A stretch of DNA of 64,000 nt from positions 13,153,023 to 13,217,022 of the forward strand of contig CM119270.1 in assembly GCA_051294375.1 (NCBI GenBank). The letters run 5' to 3'. The position numbers and the translations under genes were made by a program. The DNA is from Paraspadella gotoi. Lineage: Eukaryota > Chaetognatha. The notes beneath the pieces were generated by a model. That model was not told where the DNA came from, did not search any database, and saw nothing but the letters and a program-made list of their open reading frames with translations. Of this stretch, positions 24,141 through 37,645 are shown in pieces; positions within the stretch are counted from its first letter, which is position 1, and every line of letters starts with the position of its first letter.

Positions 24141-26000
24141 AGTGAAAGTTTATAAAGGCTTTTTTTATGACGCTCTTTACTCAAATAAATCTGTGAGTGG
24201 GAAGCAAACCCGTACTTAAATGCGCTTTTGTTCAAGTGCAGCTCCCCGGTTTAAATGGCCGCGCTTTTCGTTAATCTCATGAATGATAGCCTTTTGTTTT
24301 GCCTCCCTTCCCTGCACCTCTCCATATAAAAAAAAAGATCACTTACCGAGTCGGTCCACCTGCAGTGTGATTTTTTCGTGTTCCTATGGTAGGTTGTTGT
24401 TCCTCTCTACTATTCTAAAGGAAAATTAATGGTTGTCGCAGGGAGAATTAAATGATTGTTGGGATTTTTTCATTTTATTTATACTCTACGTTTTTCGCTC
24501 TGTTGCTTTCGGAGTAGGTCTTTTGTGAATAATAAAAAATATAGGTGGAAACGTGGAATTTAATCGCGAGTATTTTCTTTAGGAATTGTTTATTGTTAGA
24601 CTTTTGTCTGGTTTATTGGTTTTGACTGAGTATTATGTGCTAGAGCAGCTAAAATGCGGGTTTTGTTTGTAGGATGTCCGTATGTCTGAGTGTTTATTAA
24701 GTATGTTTAATTTATATTACTAGAGGAGAAAAACGAGGATAATAGATAGCTCATATAATGATTTATATAATTATTTCGCTTCTTGTTGTTTATTCCTTTT
24801 TTTTTTGTTCGCTTTGCATGTCCGTGGTAGCGTATAAGGTGTGTTGGATTCACCCTTGTGAGAGAGCCTAGAGATATCCATTGGATGTTCGCAGGATGTT
24901 TTCTTATATATAGGCTTCATCTAGCTCTTTTTCTTTTCTTTTCTTTTTATTTGTGCTCTGTTTACTTTCTTTTTTTGTGTAGTCTCTTGGGGTGTATTCT
25001 TCTTTTTGTTCTGTTTTCTTCTCTCATTCTGGCCTTTGTTTCTCTTTTCTCTTTCTGTGTCATGTGTTGTGTGGTCTGTTCGCTTCCGTCCTGTGTTTCG
25101 TTTCCTGCTTGTCTCTTGTTCTCTTCTCTCTCTCTGCTCTTCTCGCTCGTCCTTCTCTCTGTCTTCTCTCTCCTGTCTCCTTTTTTGTGTTTCATTCGTT
25201 TCGTATATCTTATTTGTAATATTCTAATATCTTCGCGGACGTTGATAAGAATTGAACTGATAAAAATATCGAAATAACCGTTTCATCTCTGTTCTCTCTC
25301 TGTCTTCTTCTTATTTTATCGTTTGTTCTGTTCTTTCTTTAATTTTTTTTTTTTTTTATTTCCACTATTTCTCTCTTCTATTTTGTTTTTTTTTTTGTTC
25401 GTTTGATATTGTTTTCTTACTATTTTCATCCCTCCGAAGTTTTTCCCCCGCCTTTTTTTTTTCAAGAAGTTAATCGACGTTTTTAACGGAAAGAGGGTCT
25501 CAGTGGGTTAATGGTGCGAAAAGTTCGCGACGAGAGCCGACGAAACGGAAGGCGACGGCGTTTGACGAAGACGACAAAAGAGTGATCAGTTCTACTACGA
25601 TGACAACGACTTAAAAGAAAAGTACAGACGATGAACAAAGAATAGGATGAACAAAAAAGGACGAGCCATTAATGGGGACGAACAACGACTTTGACTCCCC
25701 ACCGAGAATCATGGCCGTAGAGGATAAGATCCAGATTGTCTCTAATAGTAATTTGAGTCAATGAACAAAAGTCGGTGTAACTTATTTCGCAGAAGCGGGA
25801 CCGACATTATTATTCAACATGAAATGGAACCAAGAAAACGACAGTGTCACATCCGAAAAAACGACATTGTCCAAACAGTGACACCGACGGCGACCACAAC
25901 GAAAACGGCAACGGGATCGAGGCTCTGAGTGTCTCGCTCTCAAACCTGAAAAGTAAATAGAAAAAACATAAGTGAAAAATGGCGAAGAGAAAAGAACGAA
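24141..26000. other. Unique DNA, T-rich in part, no gene recognised
   Basis: T-rich from 24890 to 25480, giving plus-strand frames of Phe/Leu/Ser composition, the longest 24858-25277 with a GTG start. I recognise no domain. 25500-25930 is purine/ACG-rich. Confidence 0.5.
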
Positions 26001-26034
26001 TAGTGTTTTGGGGACGAAAGACTTTTAGCAGGCT

Positions 26035-26500
26035 TTCTTTCCTTTTCCTTCTTCTTTCCTTTCTCTTTCCTTTATCCAGCTTCTCCTTTTCTTCTTCCTT
26101 TTCTTCTTACTTTCCTTCTGCATTCTCTTTTCTTTTCCTTTTCTTTTCTTTCTTCTTTCTGTATTCCCAATGTTCTCCTTTCTTCCCTTCTTGTCTTATT
26201 TCAGAGTTTCTCCTTTTCTTGTTATCTTTTCTTCTTTCCTTTATTTTTGCGTCTATCCTTTTCTTTCTTATTTTCTTTTCTTTTTCCCAATTCCTCGCTC
26301 TTTATTATTATCACCATCTTTCTTCTTTGGTCTCCATAGTTTTTCTCTCACCGTGCTTTTTTTTCTACCTCCGTTTCTGTTTTTATCTTCCTACTCTATT
26401 TCGTGTTTTCCCTTTGTTTTCCTTTTTTTCTCTGTCCAAAACCATTCATTTTTCCTTTTTACTCCATTTTTCTTTTGTGGTTTTCTCTTTAAACGTTATT
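26035..26500 (+). repeat. Pyrimidine-rich low-complexity tract
   Basis: Long run of T and C with CTTTTCCTTTTC variants and few purines. The 181-codon frame over it is Phe/Ser/Leu-rich low complexity. Confidence 0.8.
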
Positions 26501-26586
26501 TTTCCTCTCTACAACGTAATATAGTTTCGTTGGAGATGCTACCCCTAATTTTCGGCGTTTCTGACTTTTTTTAAACTTTGCTTCTT

Positions 26587-26703
26587 TGTCTCTCTCTCTC
26601 TCTCTCTTCCTTTCTCCGTCAGTTCTCTCTCTTCTCTCTCTCTCGTCTCTCTCTCTCTCTCTCTCTCTTCTCCCTCTCTCTCTCCTTCTCTCTCTCTCTC
26701 TCT
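26587..26703 (+). repeat. (CT)n microsatellite, interrupted
   Basis: CT runs separated by CTTCC, CGTC and CTCC breaks. Downstream at 26869-26881 is AAAAATGGCGGCG, which resembles the YY1/Pleiohomeotic core (AAnATGGCG); function unproven. Confidence 0.9.
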
Positions 26704-26999
26704 GGCCGACGCAAACGCCTCAAAAACAGATGGAATTAAACCATCCAAAACAAAAACAGAAACAACCGGTCTTTTTCCTTCCGGAATCGGGCCGTCCGAC
26801 CACCAACGCCTTCTTTTCCCGTCGTCCCACAAATCAAAACCGCGCCGCACTCTCCGGAAAATCGAAAAAAAAATGGCGGCGTCAATAAAACAACACTCAC
26901 TGGCGATGGAAGACTGAAAAGACGACGACGAGACACGACGAACCACTCAGTTTCACGCACGGGCACGACACGAAACTCTTAAAAATCACAAATATCAGT

Positions 27000-27290
27000 A
27001 AAACTCTAAAACGCCGACGACAACGCTGCACAACAACATACCACACAGGCCACGTTAATCTCCCCAGCTCTCCATCACTCCCCCACTCTTCTGTCGTCTA
27101 CTCCTCCATCCACCACTCTCACCACTCACCCACTCCACCCACTGCAAGCCACTCCACAACCACCAAAGCCACAACACGCTTCCCAAAATGACATCTCAGC
27201 AGACCGCACTCGACTCAACCAACTCCACACCCAACTCGTTTACCAACTTAAACCACACACCAAATACCCCCAAACGTGGACGAATGCTCC
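27000..27290. other. Strongly C-over-G skewed segment
   Basis: The plus strand is C/A-rich and nearly devoid of G, with CCACTC, CACCAC and CCAC motifs in loose tandem. An ATG frame begins at 27188 in a CAAAATG context and stays open to 27553. Its first ~55 residues (Thr/Asn/Ser/Pro-rich) are not simple repeat, but the rest runs into a CT array. I do not recognise it. Confidence 0.6.
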
Positions 27291-27825
27291 GACGCGCGCC
27301 CCGATTCCGCCTCTTAGAGATCTTTCCACATTTATCTGTGGCATTGTGTCTACCATTGGCCCGTCCTCTCTCTCTCTCTCTCCCCTCTTCTCTCCTTTTC
27401 TTTCTTTCTGCTCTTCTTCTCTCTCTTTCTCCTCTTTCTTTATTCTTTCTTTTCTTCTCTAACGTTATAATTCCTGATTTCTTGGCAGAAAGCCTTTATA
27501 AAATATTGTTGTTTGATATTGTTTTTTATTTTAGTATCCAACTCGACACTTGAATTCGGAAATTTCGTAGAGCGAAACTGGAAAAAGTATATTCCATATA
27601 TAATAAAGAAAGAGAAAAAATACACAAGTAACGCTTCGAACGACGAATGACAAAGGCAATGACAGAATTTAAACAAAAACGAAATGAATCGTCTGAAACA
27701 CCGACGACACAAGGCGACTCTTTTTTTGTTGTTGTTGTTGTGGCGAGAGTCAGAAACATAATTGACCGAATTGGATTAGGACTCGGAAAGGAATTTGCAG
27801 GGAGAATTTTGCCGCGGAAGACGAA

Positions 27826-27888
27826 AGCAGACCGAGAGAGAGAGGAGAGCAGAGGAGAGCAGAGAGAGAGAGAGAGAGAGAGAGAGAC
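27826..27888 (+). repeat. (GA)n microsatellite, interrupted
   Basis: GA units with GAGCAGAG interruptions. Confidence 0.85.
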
Positions 27889-28894
27889 CGCAAGAGAGCA
27901 GACGCAGACGACGCACGACGAGGCTTATACAGTTTTTAGGTTCAAAAATTGGAGATCAATGTCTGAATACCGAAAAACGAGGAGAGCGCCGGCGAGGACG
28001 CGAAAGCGTTTTGCGGAGATGGAGTTTCGGGCATAGCGGGTAAAGGGATAGTGAGGGTTAAGGCTTAGCGCTCTAAAGCTTTAAGGCTTAAGCTTAGGGT
28101 GGCGTCGACACGCGAAGACGTCTTCCGAAAAGATTTTCTTCATGGTGAACTAGTACAAACTCTTTTAAATCGGCGATTGAGGTTCTGGCGGAAATCGCGT
28201 TTGGTTTCAAAGGATTTCATTGATTAAATCTTGATTTGACCGTATGGACGGCAGCTTTTTTAAAAATGTTCTTGGCAAAAATGCAGTCTGGATTTTTACT
28301 ATATTCCTTTTTATTCTTTTTTTTTTTCTCCGTTTCTGGTTTTTTTAGATGAAAAAACACCAAATTTTACTGCCACTCGAATACAGACATTTTTGTACTT
28401 TGAAATTTACACTAAGAATAAAAAGAAATTAGATAACTAAAAATCAAAAATACAAAAAAAAAAATTCCAATTCAAACACACAATGAAAGCGGGAGAAGTT
28501 TGTCGCGAAAAACCTACGGTTTTATCGCGCGAATAGAATTCTTTAAAGAAAAAAAGGAAAATAATTTTTAAAAACCATTGATACGCAGGTAGTTTTGAGA
28601 CAATAATAGTTTTGCAAATACAATATAAGGATTTCCGTTAACATGTCGACCAAAAAGAATAATGTGTCAGCGCCAATCATCGTTAATGATGTCCAATGCT
28701 TGTTTAAGATCTAGAATCTTGAATAAAACTTCATTGTAATTTTAAAAGTGAACATTCTAGTATGACGATAAGGCCGCTACAGTGCGCGTGAACCGCATGA
28801 CTCTAGCGTGAACGGTCGCTGGTCTGGAAAGCCTCTGAGGTTCTTTACGCCAATGCGACTTGCGCTCATCAAACCGCTCACAGTACGGTAGGTA

Positions 28895-29021
28895 CCACCG
28901 GGCGAGATTGAACCGGTAGCGCTAGTGGTCATCGAGCTGGTTTTAACTCAACTGACGCCCACCGAGTCACGACGAAGTGTCATGCTTAAGCGGGGGTGAA
29001 CTTCATGCATGCCCGACTACT
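28895..29021 (-). mobile_element. tRNA-derived SINE, minus strand
   Basis: On the minus strand the order is AGTCGGGCATG, TTCACCCCCGC-TAAGCATGAC, GTGACTCGGTGGGC (A-box region), GACCACTAG and GGTTCAATCTCGCC (B box, consensus GGTTCRANTCC). The same order and much of the sequence occurs on the plus strand at 46507-46626, which identifies a dispersed family with an internal RNA polymerase III promoter. The copy lacks the right-hand inverted repeat seen at 46.6 kb. It has drifted from a functional tRNA, and the 3' end of the element is not clear. Confidence 0.75.
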
Positions 29022-29219
29022 ACTTTATATTACACAAAAAAAACGCACTTACGTCCGCAATAACGTCACCTAAAGCGAAGCTTGTGACGTCCGCTGTGAC
29101 CGCATTCAACTCGTGTCAGCGAAATATACAACAGTCGCTCACGAATCGACCTTCTGACGTTTCTTCACGGCAGACGAATACCTCAGAAGCCAATTAAGCT
29201 CAACGAAGCAGATACAGCC
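29022..29219. other. Unique DNA beside the SINE
   Basis: Ordinary-complexity sequence, GACGT-rich in places (GTGACGTCCGC). No gene or RNA recognised. Confidence 0.4.
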
Positions 29220-29292
29220 TTCTCTCTTGCTCTCTCTCTTTTCGATTTTTCTCTCTCTCTCTCTTTTCTCTCCTTTCTTTTCTCTCTCTCCT
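29220..29292 (+). repeat. (CT)n microsatellite, interrupted
   Basis: CT runs with TTTTC interruptions. A poly-G run of 9 follows at about 29432-29441. Confidence 0.85.
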
Positions 29293-30284
29293 CGGAAAAT
29301 ATATCGGAGAAATCATATCAGGATAATCAAGTTGGCGACGACGAACGACAAATGCCGACGACGAGACAGCCGACCGGACGATGACGGGAAAGCGACTGAC
29401 ATCCGGTGACATGTTCTGTCTGCTGGGAAATTGGGGGGGGGGGAGGGAAGAGGGAGGGAGGTAGTTTGGGTAGAGAAAGGAGGAAGAGAGGAAAAAAGCG
29501 GAGAGAAGACAAGAAATAAAAGCGGATTAATTGTAGGAATAAAATACGATGCTAACAATACTTTAGGTTTTGGGACAACATAATTAAAAAGCTATCTAGT
29601 CAGAATGGAAAATCAGAACGTGTCAATGATGGTTTACGCGATAATATGTATAATGAAGACTTGCTTCTTTATAAATTCGTCGTAATTAATCGACAGGGTG
29701 TTCATTTTCACACATTAGGTAATATTCATATTCTCACATTATCATTATTCATTTAATCATAAAAGTTTCCGAGTTGCGAAATTTCTGTCGAAATCGAAAT
29801 ACCACCATGTGCTTTCCATAAAGAGAGAAGGTGTAGTGTGTCGACTTCCGAGTCTAGAGTAAAAAATATGTAAATCGTAAATAATGTAAAAAGAGATCTA
29901 ACTTCTAAAAACGAAGCAGAAGGCAAATGTAGAGCGAGCATGCTTAATTCCAGCGTTCAATTACTTGATGCGTGATTTCTTATTCTTTATTTTTTTTGGG
30001 GCTCAACTCATTTCTTCCCCTTTTCTCTATTTCTTCCCTTCTCTTTTCTTCTGGATCATTTCAGCTCCGAAAATGATGAATTGAGACAGCCGACACTTTT
30101 AGAATAATGTTTCTGTTTTTCTAAAATTCTAAGAATATTTTTTCTTACGGATTGTAGAACAGACAGACAGACAGGTTCACAGAAAAAACGTCCTCATACA
30201 TACGTTTCCAATGGGCGTATATAAAAGCGCGCGAGCGGAATAAAAAAGGCCGAAGAAGAAAAAAAGCGCCCATGAGAGTGAAGA

Positions 30285-30286
30285 GA

Positions 30287-30338
<52 letters not shown>

Positions 30339-30366
30339 AGAGAGAGAGAGAAAGAGAGAGGAGATA
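30285..30366 (+). repeat. (GA)n microsatellite
   Basis: GA run with AAGA interruptions at a spacing of about 20 bp. Confidence 0.92.
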
Positions 30367-30796
30367 TGAGAGAGATATGAGAAGGAAGAGAAGAGGTATG
30401 CTGTAGTCGCAGGCCCTTTGATTTTGGTTATTTGATCGTGATGCCATGTGTTTAGCGGTGATCCTTGTTCCTTTGATTTTTGAATCGGCGCAAAATGGAT
30501 CATAAAAGAAGTTGAAAGCTTTTTTTTTGGGCAGACGTCACCGACGCTTTCATTCGCCCACCACCCTTCCCTCCCCCATGGCCTACTCACGCCCGTCGTC
30601 TTCTAAAAAAAAAATGAACCCGACTTTTCCTTTCTTCGTTTTTTTTTATTTTCTTTCTTTCTCTCGTCTTTCTTTCATTTCTTTTTACATTACGACCCAT
30701 GCGTTTCGATTTTGTCATTTTGAATAGAAAAAAAAAAAGCCATAATCTTTTGAGATTTTTTACACACCCCTTTTTCTTTCCTTCCGCATGAAATGG

Positions 30797-30797
30797 T

Positions 30798-30830
<33 letters not shown>
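30797..30830 (+). repeat. (GA)n microsatellite
   Basis: Short pure GA run. 30840-31620 beyond it is AT-rich unique DNA with no recognised feature. Confidence 0.92.
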
Positions 30831-31623
30831 AGATTTAGTTTTGCAATGATGCGATTAAACGAAGATAAGGCGGACTCATGCGCGGCGGAAAAAGAATATC
30901 AAATTCTTTCTTTTGTGATTTCCAATTGTTATCGAACAAAAAAAAATCGAAAAAATAAATACAGGGTGCCTAAGAAAAAAATAGGCTATCAAGGCACTGG
31001 AAATTAATCGTGCGAATAAAACTTGTTAGTACCAATTTTTTAAATTGGAAACAAAATGTTAAAATTCGCCGAATGAGAAAAAAATTGAATTAATTTTTTA
31101 ATTTATGAATATATGATAAAAAAAACATTTGCTTAAATAACAAAATTTTGCTGAAAAATTAATTTTCTTTTTTTTTCAAAAATTTTGAATTTTTGGATCT
31201 TCCAAATTCCGTTAAATTATAAATTTAAATTCAAATTAAATTAAGTTGGAATGTAAGAAACCTTAAATTTGGAGCCAAAAAAACTTTAACGAGAAAAAAC
31301 AGATTTCGAATAATTGAAACTATGTTTCAACATACACATTAATTGATATATGATAACATATAATGATTAAAGCACAAAAAAAATAAATCTGGCCGAGAAG
31401 ACAAAATTATAACTAGGATAGTAAAAAATACATAAAATTATTTTATAAAGATGGTGAGGTGGTAAGAGGAATAAAGATAGAAGGAAAGTAAAAGAAAGAG
31501 ACAGGAAAAAGAGGAAGGTAAGAAAATTAAGAAAAACTCTTTGGAGGAGAAAAGCAATCAAAAATGAATCGAGTGAAGGGAAGACATCTTATGAGGAATC
31601 AATCAAGAAACCAAAGAAGAGAA

Positions 31624-31642
31624 ATGGAGAGAGAGAGAGAGA

Positions 31643-31680
<38 letters not shown>

Positions 31681-31688
31681 AGAGAGTT
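31624..31688 (+). repeat. (GA)n microsatellite
   Basis: GA run with two AAGA breaks. The purine-rich flanks to 32450 give T/F-rich minus-strand frames that are compositional. Confidence 0.92.
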
Positions 31689-33068
31689 GGCCGATAGGGA
31701 GTGAAAGAAGGTAAAGAATATAAAGCGCAAAAAAGTAGATCGTTTGACCGCGTCTTAAGACTGTTCATAAAAGGGAAAGCAATAAACGAAATGACTTTTA
31801 TGCAAAAAATGAACCTGAAAAAAATAAAAAAGAATGATAGAAACAAACGGATAAGCTAATAATCACTTGGGGCCAAAGGGTGACCGAAAAAATGAAAAGA
31901 AATGAATAAAAAAAATCAAAGAGTTAAAAAAAAAATGCAATTGCCTGAGAGGAGAAGAAAATGATCCTAAAACGGAGAAAAGGAGAATCAAGTAAAGAGA
32001 AAAAAAAAAGAAAAAAGAAATCGGATGAATTAAAATAAAGATTATGAATAATTAATAAAATATTAAAAAGAGTGAAAAAAAAGCGTAAGTGGGAAGTGCT
32101 TTTTAAAAGCCAAACGTAAAAAATCATGGGATGTCTAAAAAAATTATAAAATATCTAGAGAACCTAAGATCTGAACAATAATCTATATCAACTTTAGCGT
32201 GCACTCCCAAACAAAACTCTCATCAACTGGTTAGTAAAGAACTGGAAGAAAAAAAAGACGATAATTCGAAATCGGAAAGAAAATGGAGGAAACAGAATAA
32301 GACAGGACGAAGAAAAGAAAGAAACAGATAGGAAACAAAAAACACGCGGCGGCAGGTAAGAAAATAAGAGAACGAAGAGTGACCCAAGCACCGAAGAGAG
32401 CAGAAGGAAGTATAAGGAAATATAAAAAAAGATTATGACTTCAAGAGAAAACTAAGAAAAGACCAAGTTCGGCTTGAGGAAGCGACGATGTGACTCCGAC
32501 TGAACAGGAATATAAGGGAGATAAAGACGAGAGAGAGAGAGAGGAGAGACGAGAGAACGAGAGAGACGAGAGCAGAGAACACTGCAAATAGAAAAGAGGA
32601 GACGGTTAGAGTCGTGCCGAAATGTGAGGAAAGATCGAGGTAAAAAAAATTGGCGCGCCGAAGAAAAATGAAACTGATTTTTTTTCTCCTCCGAGTTTCC
32701 CGCCAAAATGTGTGACTAAGAACAATGATAAAGATGATCTTCTTTGGACCGCGGATGCAAAGACAGTGGGATAAATGATATGTGAAACCGAGGAGAAAAT
32801 TCCTAACAATAGATATACAGAACGTCGAACAATAAAAACACCTATCTATTCGTTTAACCTGACAGTAAGATATTTTTGTAATCCTCTACTTGTCACATTG
32901 TATCTTGGTTTCAAAATCACGAAGTCCATTACACGTCAACAGTTTACCTTGAAAGAAAGTGAGGTTTTAACTCAGAAGCCGAAACATTTTCCCTCACACA
33001 CCATATGCCTTTCCTCATAAATCACTTTTTAACTTTAACCAGAAAGAAGAGACTCAAGACCTCGACAA

Positions 33069-33096
33069 TGGAGAGAGAGACGAGAGAGCAGAGCAG

Positions 33097-33128
<32 letters not shown>

Positions 33129-33163
33129 CGACGCGATGAGAGAGAGAGAGAGAGAGAAAGGAG
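33069..33163 (+). repeat. (GA)n microsatellite, interrupted
   Basis: GA units with GACG and GCAGA breaks. A smaller GA tract lies at 32528-32574. Confidence 0.9.
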
Positions 33164-33930
33164 CAGAATTCGAGAGGTGGACGGTTCCATTTCTGGCTGA
33201 CATATTTTACGCCCCATTTAGATCCAATCCTGCGCCGTAGGGCAAAAAAAAATTCTACATTGGAAACTTTTTTTGGCAAAGACGTTTTTTTTTTGCTCGA
33301 ATCGGTTTTTGGCGTCGCAAAAAAAAAATTGATCCTGTTGGCAAAAAACAGGCAGTTTTTTTTGTTTGTGTTGAACAATAACAAAAATTGTCCGCGATGA
33401 GGAGGGCGTTCCAACAAAATAAAAGCATCAACTCTTCAGGCTCAGGCTCACAGAATTTGAAAAAGTTATTTTTAAATAAGAAGTACGAAAGACTAATTAC
33501 GAAATGGCATTGCCATCTGTTCATTCTTCAAAGCCATCTTAAGTGAGATTTAGGCTCTGAAGAATTGCTAACTTAATATTAACAGACAGGGAAAATGATT
33601 ATACTATAGCATTTTATTAATTCTCCAGCGCTCATGATAAGCGAGGTCTGGTCGACTTCTTTAGGAATAAATTATTGAAAAAACATATTGCGATGAATAA
33701 TGAAACTCGAAGTAAGAAGATACACCACATTGTCTCTACTTCGTGCTAATATAATTTTCCAGACTCTTTGAGGAAAAAAATCGTTTTATCGTCTAAGCTT
33801 CTAGTCTTCCCGCACAAATATCAATTTCGGTAATTCAGACTCAAAACAATTAAAAAAAATAAAAAGAAAATGGGAAAACCCCTTACTCTTCGATTTTCCG
33901 GCAATTAAGGTCGCGAGAAGCCACCGCCGC

Positions 33931-33972
33931 AATTGCCGGGAATTGAAGGGAATTGCCGGAATTGCCGGAAGA
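33931..33972 (+). repeat. AATTGCCGG minisatellite
   Basis: AATTGCCGG or AATTGAAGG units occur about four times in tandem. Short and imperfect. Confidence 0.7.
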
Positions 33973-34072
33973 TACCAGAGGCCCATAAAGATCCGGGAGA
34001 ACGAACTGGAAATCTAGCCGGACCGAATGAAAATCAGATGTGCATTGAAACACACGGGAAAAAAGCGAGAGA

Positions 34073-34079
<7 letters not shown>

Positions 34080-34154
<75 letters not shown>
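34080..34154 (+). repeat. (GA)n microsatellite, ~75 bp
   Basis: Uninterrupted GA run. Confidence 0.97.
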
Positions 34155-34160
<6 letters not shown>

Positions 34161-34313
34161 TGAAGTGAGAGCAAAGTAGAGAAAGAAGCGAGAAGGAAAA
34201 ATCCTTAGAGGAATTGACCGAGAATAGAACGAGAGAGGAGAGAACGAGAGGATGGAGAGAGGGGAGTCGAGAAAAAGTGAGAGAGAGAAAGCAGAGATAT
34301 CTGGGACTCTTTA

Positions 34314-34338
34314 NNNNNNNNNNNNNNNNNNNNNNNNN
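34314..34338. other. Assembly gap, 25 N, next to a GA array
   Basis: Placeholder-sized gap immediately upstream of the first copy of the large direct duplication. Confidence 0.98.
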
Positions 34339-34369
34339 AGAGAGAGAGGAGAAGGGAGAGAGAGAGGAG

Positions 34370-34374
<5 letters not shown>

Positions 34375-34459
<85 letters not shown>

Positions 34460-34568
34460 AGAGAGCAAAGTTTGAAACAAAAGGAAACCGAAATTATGTA
34501 GCATCTCCAACCGAAATCTTATTCTGCATTACTTTGTAGAGAGGAAAAAAAGGAAAGGAAATGGGAGA

Positions 34569-34601
<33 letters not shown>

Positions 34602-37600
34602 CAGAGGAGAGAGACGAGATGAGAGAGAGAGGAGAGAGAAGAAGACGAAGTCATAGCAAGTTTCCTTCTTCTCCTTTTCTGATTTGACAAAGAAAAAATA
34701 AAGGAAAATAATCTAGAGAATAATGAAAAACAAGTGAACTTGTTTACATTAAAGTCTAACTAATGAAATTAAAATAAATAACCGGAACAGGTGATTTCCC
34801 AATGTGATTATCCCAATTGTGTTGCGCCGCTGGTGACTAGTATCTATTTTTACGTGTATTTCCCTTTGATCACGTGATATGACAGGTAATGGACAATGAC
34901 ATGAAGTAAATAGTTTCCTATCCTTGCTATTCTATCTACATGCCACGCATAAAAATTCTTGTCTTTATTCTTATAGTTTTAGAATTTTTCTGAAGGGCCG
35001 GCCGCTAGCATTCCCTTAGATTTAAGGTTTTTTTCCTGTCTTAACAAGATGAGCAACCAATTATATGCATTTTTAAGTAAGTGCTTTACAGATCGACGGA
35101 ACAGACATATCGACGACAGACCAGCAGGACCCGACGAAACGAACCGAAAAGTGATGTAGAGTTGCTCCGCGAGGACTCGCGGCGCACTAAAAACCAATTA
35201 GAAAAATACGCAAGCTTCCGGTGACTTCTCCTCTCCTACTCCGCTACTTATAACAAATAATAATACAACGAAGGAAGTAGACGAGGCACAGTGACGAAAG
35301 TTCCATGATCAAAAACCGTAATCCTGCGTTTGATATATTAGCGCCATTAACAGACACGAAACAGACAACGTACCTTGTGCTATTTTTACATTTCTTTATA
35401 TAATTTAACTTACTTTATTCCTTCCCTACGTCCGATAGTAAGTTAAGGTTTTTGTTTTTCCCCATTCCCAACTTAACGTTTCGAGCTTAATCGCTTCTGC
35501 CCAAAAGATTCTCACTCACTCGAGGGAAACCCGCTTTACATATGATTCTACTTCATGTGGCTCTGTCTCAGTTCCTTGCCTCCCTTTGATTCCGTTTCCT
35601 TTACTTCCTTTCTCTTTTTCTATCGATTGAATTTCCATTTCTTTCAACGATGATTCGATCATCGTTCTACAGTCAATCACAGCCCTCCGTTTCCTTCCTT
35701 TCCTTCGACTTCTTTCCCTAACTTCGCTTTCCTCCTTCCTTCCTTCCTATCCTTCTCTTCCTTTCCATCTTTCTTTCCTCCCTTCCTTTCCTCCACTTTT
35801 TCCCTGACAGCCTTAAGTCTGCAAAGTCAAGGAAAGGCGGGAGCTACGTTGACATTCGTCCGAGTAAATAATAATTAGGGGCAAATGATAAATAAAGAAA
35901 ACTAATGGGAAAATGCACACTGGATGTGCGAGAACCAAGAGAGATGAGATGAGATTTGAGCATCGAGTGACATGGAGGAATGAGTGATGAAGATTGAGAG
36001 ATGAGAGTGAGATCTAGGAGAGAGCATGATGAATGAGAGAGTGAGAGAGAAAGGAGTAGAAATCACGAAAGGACAAACCGTGCAAGATATTATTTCCTTG
36101 AAGTTTCCACTAAGTTATCATTTCTCGAGCGTTAGACAGTAAAGACACGGAAAGAAAAGACAGGATGTTTGTCGAAGTATTGTCAAAGTGAAAATATACG
36201 TTGCTGATGTCACGCTCGTTGGATTGGACCGTCCCTAGCGATCTTGACTGATTACTTCTCTACTATTCTTCTGTTTCCGCCCCGTCTATTTTGTTTACGT
36301 TGTTTTTGTTTTGTTATAAGTTTTACTTGTATTTCCCTTATTTTTCAACAGTTTTTTTTTTATAGATATTCAGTATATAATTGCGAGTAAATGCATAATA
36401 TAAGTCTAATCAATGAATTAAGTTAATGACTATACAGCTTGAAAATCCTTTCTGTCGTTTTGCCTCGTGGTCTCTCTAAGGTGTCCTCGCACTAGTTTTT
36501 TACATCGAATGGATTCGGCCTGATGTGTGATGACTCAGACTGATATAAGCTGGTATTGATCCCTGCCCATATAGCTTTTTCGATATACATTAATGCATAC
36601 TCTTAAATAGAGAGAGGAGGATGAAAAATAACCACGAGCGACTGCGAAACGTGTGGGTAGGACTAACAAGGAAAGCGTACTCTCGTGGGTGAGCGAGACC
36701 GGACTAAAGAGAGAGATGACTGGAGAGAGAGAGAGAGAGAGAGGCCGTGGAGAGAGGAGAAGAGAGAGAGAGAAGAGAGAGAGAGAGAGCAGCGGTTGAG
36801 ACGAAGAAGAGTAGAAGAGATCTGTCGGCAAGTACTGGAAACAAGAAGGGCCGCGGACATAAACGTCCGCATCCGGAAGTCTCCATCAAACGCTTTTTTC
36901 CGTCGTCAGCGAATTAATCGCCTGGACGCGGATTTCATTCTTGAGATTTCCGCGCCAAATCGAATTTTGATCGATTTTTTTTTTCAGATTTACAAAAAAA
37001 AAAAAAAAAAAAAAGATCCGGGTTCAAGATAAAAATTAAAGGAAAACTTGAGATGGGGTGGATGTAAGCCATTAGTAATTAATAATATCTGTATTATTAC
37101 TATATACAATACCCTAAAGCTATAATAAAATTTTCATGTTTAATTGATTTTGATTAATTGAGTTCAAAAATTGCGATTGTATTCCACGATTATTCCGCGG
37201 ACTAGAAGAATAAAAGTTAAATCGATCGTCGGGAGCGCGAATTAGAAAAAAAACGGTAAAGAGGCGTGCGGACGGAACCGGAAAGGGGCGTGGCGCTCGT
37301 ATAGAAAACGGTCAGTGGACAGCGGTTTAGTCATTTGTTCAACGACAATCGGGAATTTGAAGGGAATTTCGCGATGATGGCTGTCTCCACTTGACGTCCA
37401 AGTGAAAAAAAAAAAGGGAATTCTTCGATCGCTGTCCATCCCTATATTATCTTTTATTTTTTTTTCTATAAACGATGCACTTCTGAAAATTGTATATTTG
37501 TTACATTTGTTAGTTTACATTGGTATTAAATTTTTTCACGGAACGCTCTTAAGGATACGTGGTCGATTAATAACAAAGAAAATAGATAAATAGAAAATAA

Positions 37601-37645
37601 TTGATATAAAAACTGACTATTTTAAAACAGGGCATCGATTAATTC
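34375..37645 (+). repeat. Large direct duplication A, copy 1 (~3.3 kb)
   Basis: Collinear with 42505-45395 from the GA array to GGCATCGAT-AATTCG. Shared anchors include CATCTCCAACCGAAATCTTA, CCCTTTGATCACGTGATATG, GCTAGCATTCCCTTAGATTT, GTTGCTCCGCGAGGACTCGC, ACTCACTCGAGGGAAACC, ATTGCGATTGTATTCCACGA and AAATTTTTTCACGGAACG. The copies differ mostly by one- to three-base indels spread evenly. Copy 1 is longer, and its GA/CTTCC arrays (for example 35940-36060) are disrupted where copy 2 is clean. No gene is seen in either copy. Confidence 0.92.
36721..36792 (+). repeat. (GA)n array inside duplication A copy 1
   Basis: Interrupted GA run corresponding to the pure 111 bp GA run at 44521-44631 in copy 2. 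Confidence 0.88.
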
